A DNA stretch of 64,000 bases, taken from positions 2,852,001 through 2,916,000 of the forward strand of contig NZ_WING01000001.1 in assembly GCF_009793335.1 (NCBI RefSeq), given 5' to 3'. The notes beneath the pieces were generated by a model. The model was given only the letters and a program-made list of their open reading frames with translations. It searched no databases and was not told the origin of the DNA. A program made the translations under genes and the position numbers. Shown here piece by piece: positions 63,692 through 64,000 of the stretch; positions within the stretch are counted from its first letter, which is position 1, and each line of letters begins with the position of its first letter. The DNA comes from Actinomadura sp. J1-007 (lineage in GTDB: Bacteria; Actinomycetota; Actinomycetes; Streptosporangiales; Streptosporangiaceae).

Positions 63692-64000
63692 TCAGGCGCC
63701 CGACCAGCCGGTGACCAGCGGATGTCCGAGCACGGCCGACAGCTCGTCCACGAACGGCCCGGCGAGCGGCGGCCAGTTCCAGAACCGCAGGCCGAGCACG
63801 GCGAACGCGCACGGGACCGGCCAGTGCCACGCGTTCAGCCCGGACCGCCGCGCGCACCGCGCGCACGACAGGTCGGCGGGCCCGCCCTCCAGCCACTCCT
63901 CCACCGCCGGGAGCGCCGCCGAGAACGGCAGCCACGCGCCGCAGCGCGGGCAGGTGACGCGGTCGTCCTCCCGCACGGGCCCGTAGTAGGCGGTACGGGC
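63692..64000 (-). CDS. Zinc-ribbon hypothetical protein, 5' end at window edge
   Basis: The frame is open from base 64000 to a stop at 63692. A GTG at 63976 could start it (VREDDRVTCPRCG), but eight further codons before it are also open, so the true start may lie outside. CPRCG near the N-terminus and CARC about 27 residues on form a zinc ribbon. LRFWNWPPLAGPFVDELSAVLGHPL follows. I recall similar short proteins in actinomycetes, of unknown function. It lies upstream of ppk1 on the same strand. Confidence 0.75.
   Translation of the reverse strand, partial: ARTAYYGPVREDDRVTCPRCGAWLPFSAALPAVEEWLEGGPADLSCARCARRSGLNAWHWPVPCAFAVLGLRFWNWPPLAGPFVDELSAVLGHPLVTGWSGA

Overview
The window is a GC-rich actinomycete chromosome segment. 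BldC, WhiB, Spo0M, FadE5, MutT1 and valine dehydrogenase orthologues place it among the mycelial Actinobacteria. The order bldC / conserved hypothetical / vdh / DUF3073 / purM / purF resembles Streptomyces, as I recall that region. An Actinomadura-like (Thermomonosporaceae) host is my best guess, but it is an inference. No rRNA, tRNA, CRISPR array or insertion sequence was recognised.

Layout. 1-5.7 kb: LacI and TetR regulators, bldC, a conserved hypothetical gene, valine dehydrogenase and DUF3073. 5.8-9 kb: a YdcF-like protein and a TetR/MFS pair with two operator palindromes. 8.9-13.3 kb: purF-purM and small genes. 13.5-18.2 kb: a Ser/Thr kinase, a subtilisin-like protease, and a cell-wall hydrolase-like gene behind a c-di-AMP (ydaO) riboswitch. 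18.3-22.4 kb: accessory genes (SDR/TetR pair, glycosyltransferase, dienelactone hydrolase). 22.5-27.9 kb: purS, an anti-sigma-type ATPase, purQ and a purL with a very large N-terminal extension. 28-34.5 kb: an accessory stretch with a membrane beta-helix protein, a WXG-type large protein, a broken lipoprotein gene and remnants of an XRE/DUF397 pair. 34.5-38.1 kb: a 2-oxoacid dehydrogenase operon (E1 alpha, E1 beta, E2). 38.1-41.8 kb: an OmpA-domain lipoprotein and fadE5.

42.3-51.8 kb is the most unusual locus. A processive family-2 glycosyltransferase, four parallel beta-helix proteins in two tandem duplicate pairs, and a UDP-glucose/GDP-mannose dehydrogenase all lie on one strand. Together they look like a system that makes, exports and remodels an acidic exopolysaccharide. 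51.9-58.6 kb: a guanidine-III riboswitch with an SMR exporter, Spo0M, a second membrane beta-helix protein, SDR, rhomboid protease, quinone reductase, WhiB and GNAT. 58.7-64 kb: a polyphosphate group (CYTH-CHAD, mutT1, ppk1) and a zinc-ribbon protein cut by the window edge.

Data quality: at least nine genes show single-base frameshifts, nearly all one missing base in a G or C run (bldC, purF, a LamG gene, the subtilase, a lipoprotein gene three times, a DUF397 gene, E2, fadE5, mutT1). Several of these are housekeeping genes, so uncorrected sequencing errors are more likely than real gene decay. Coordinates for those genes are given for the repaired frame.
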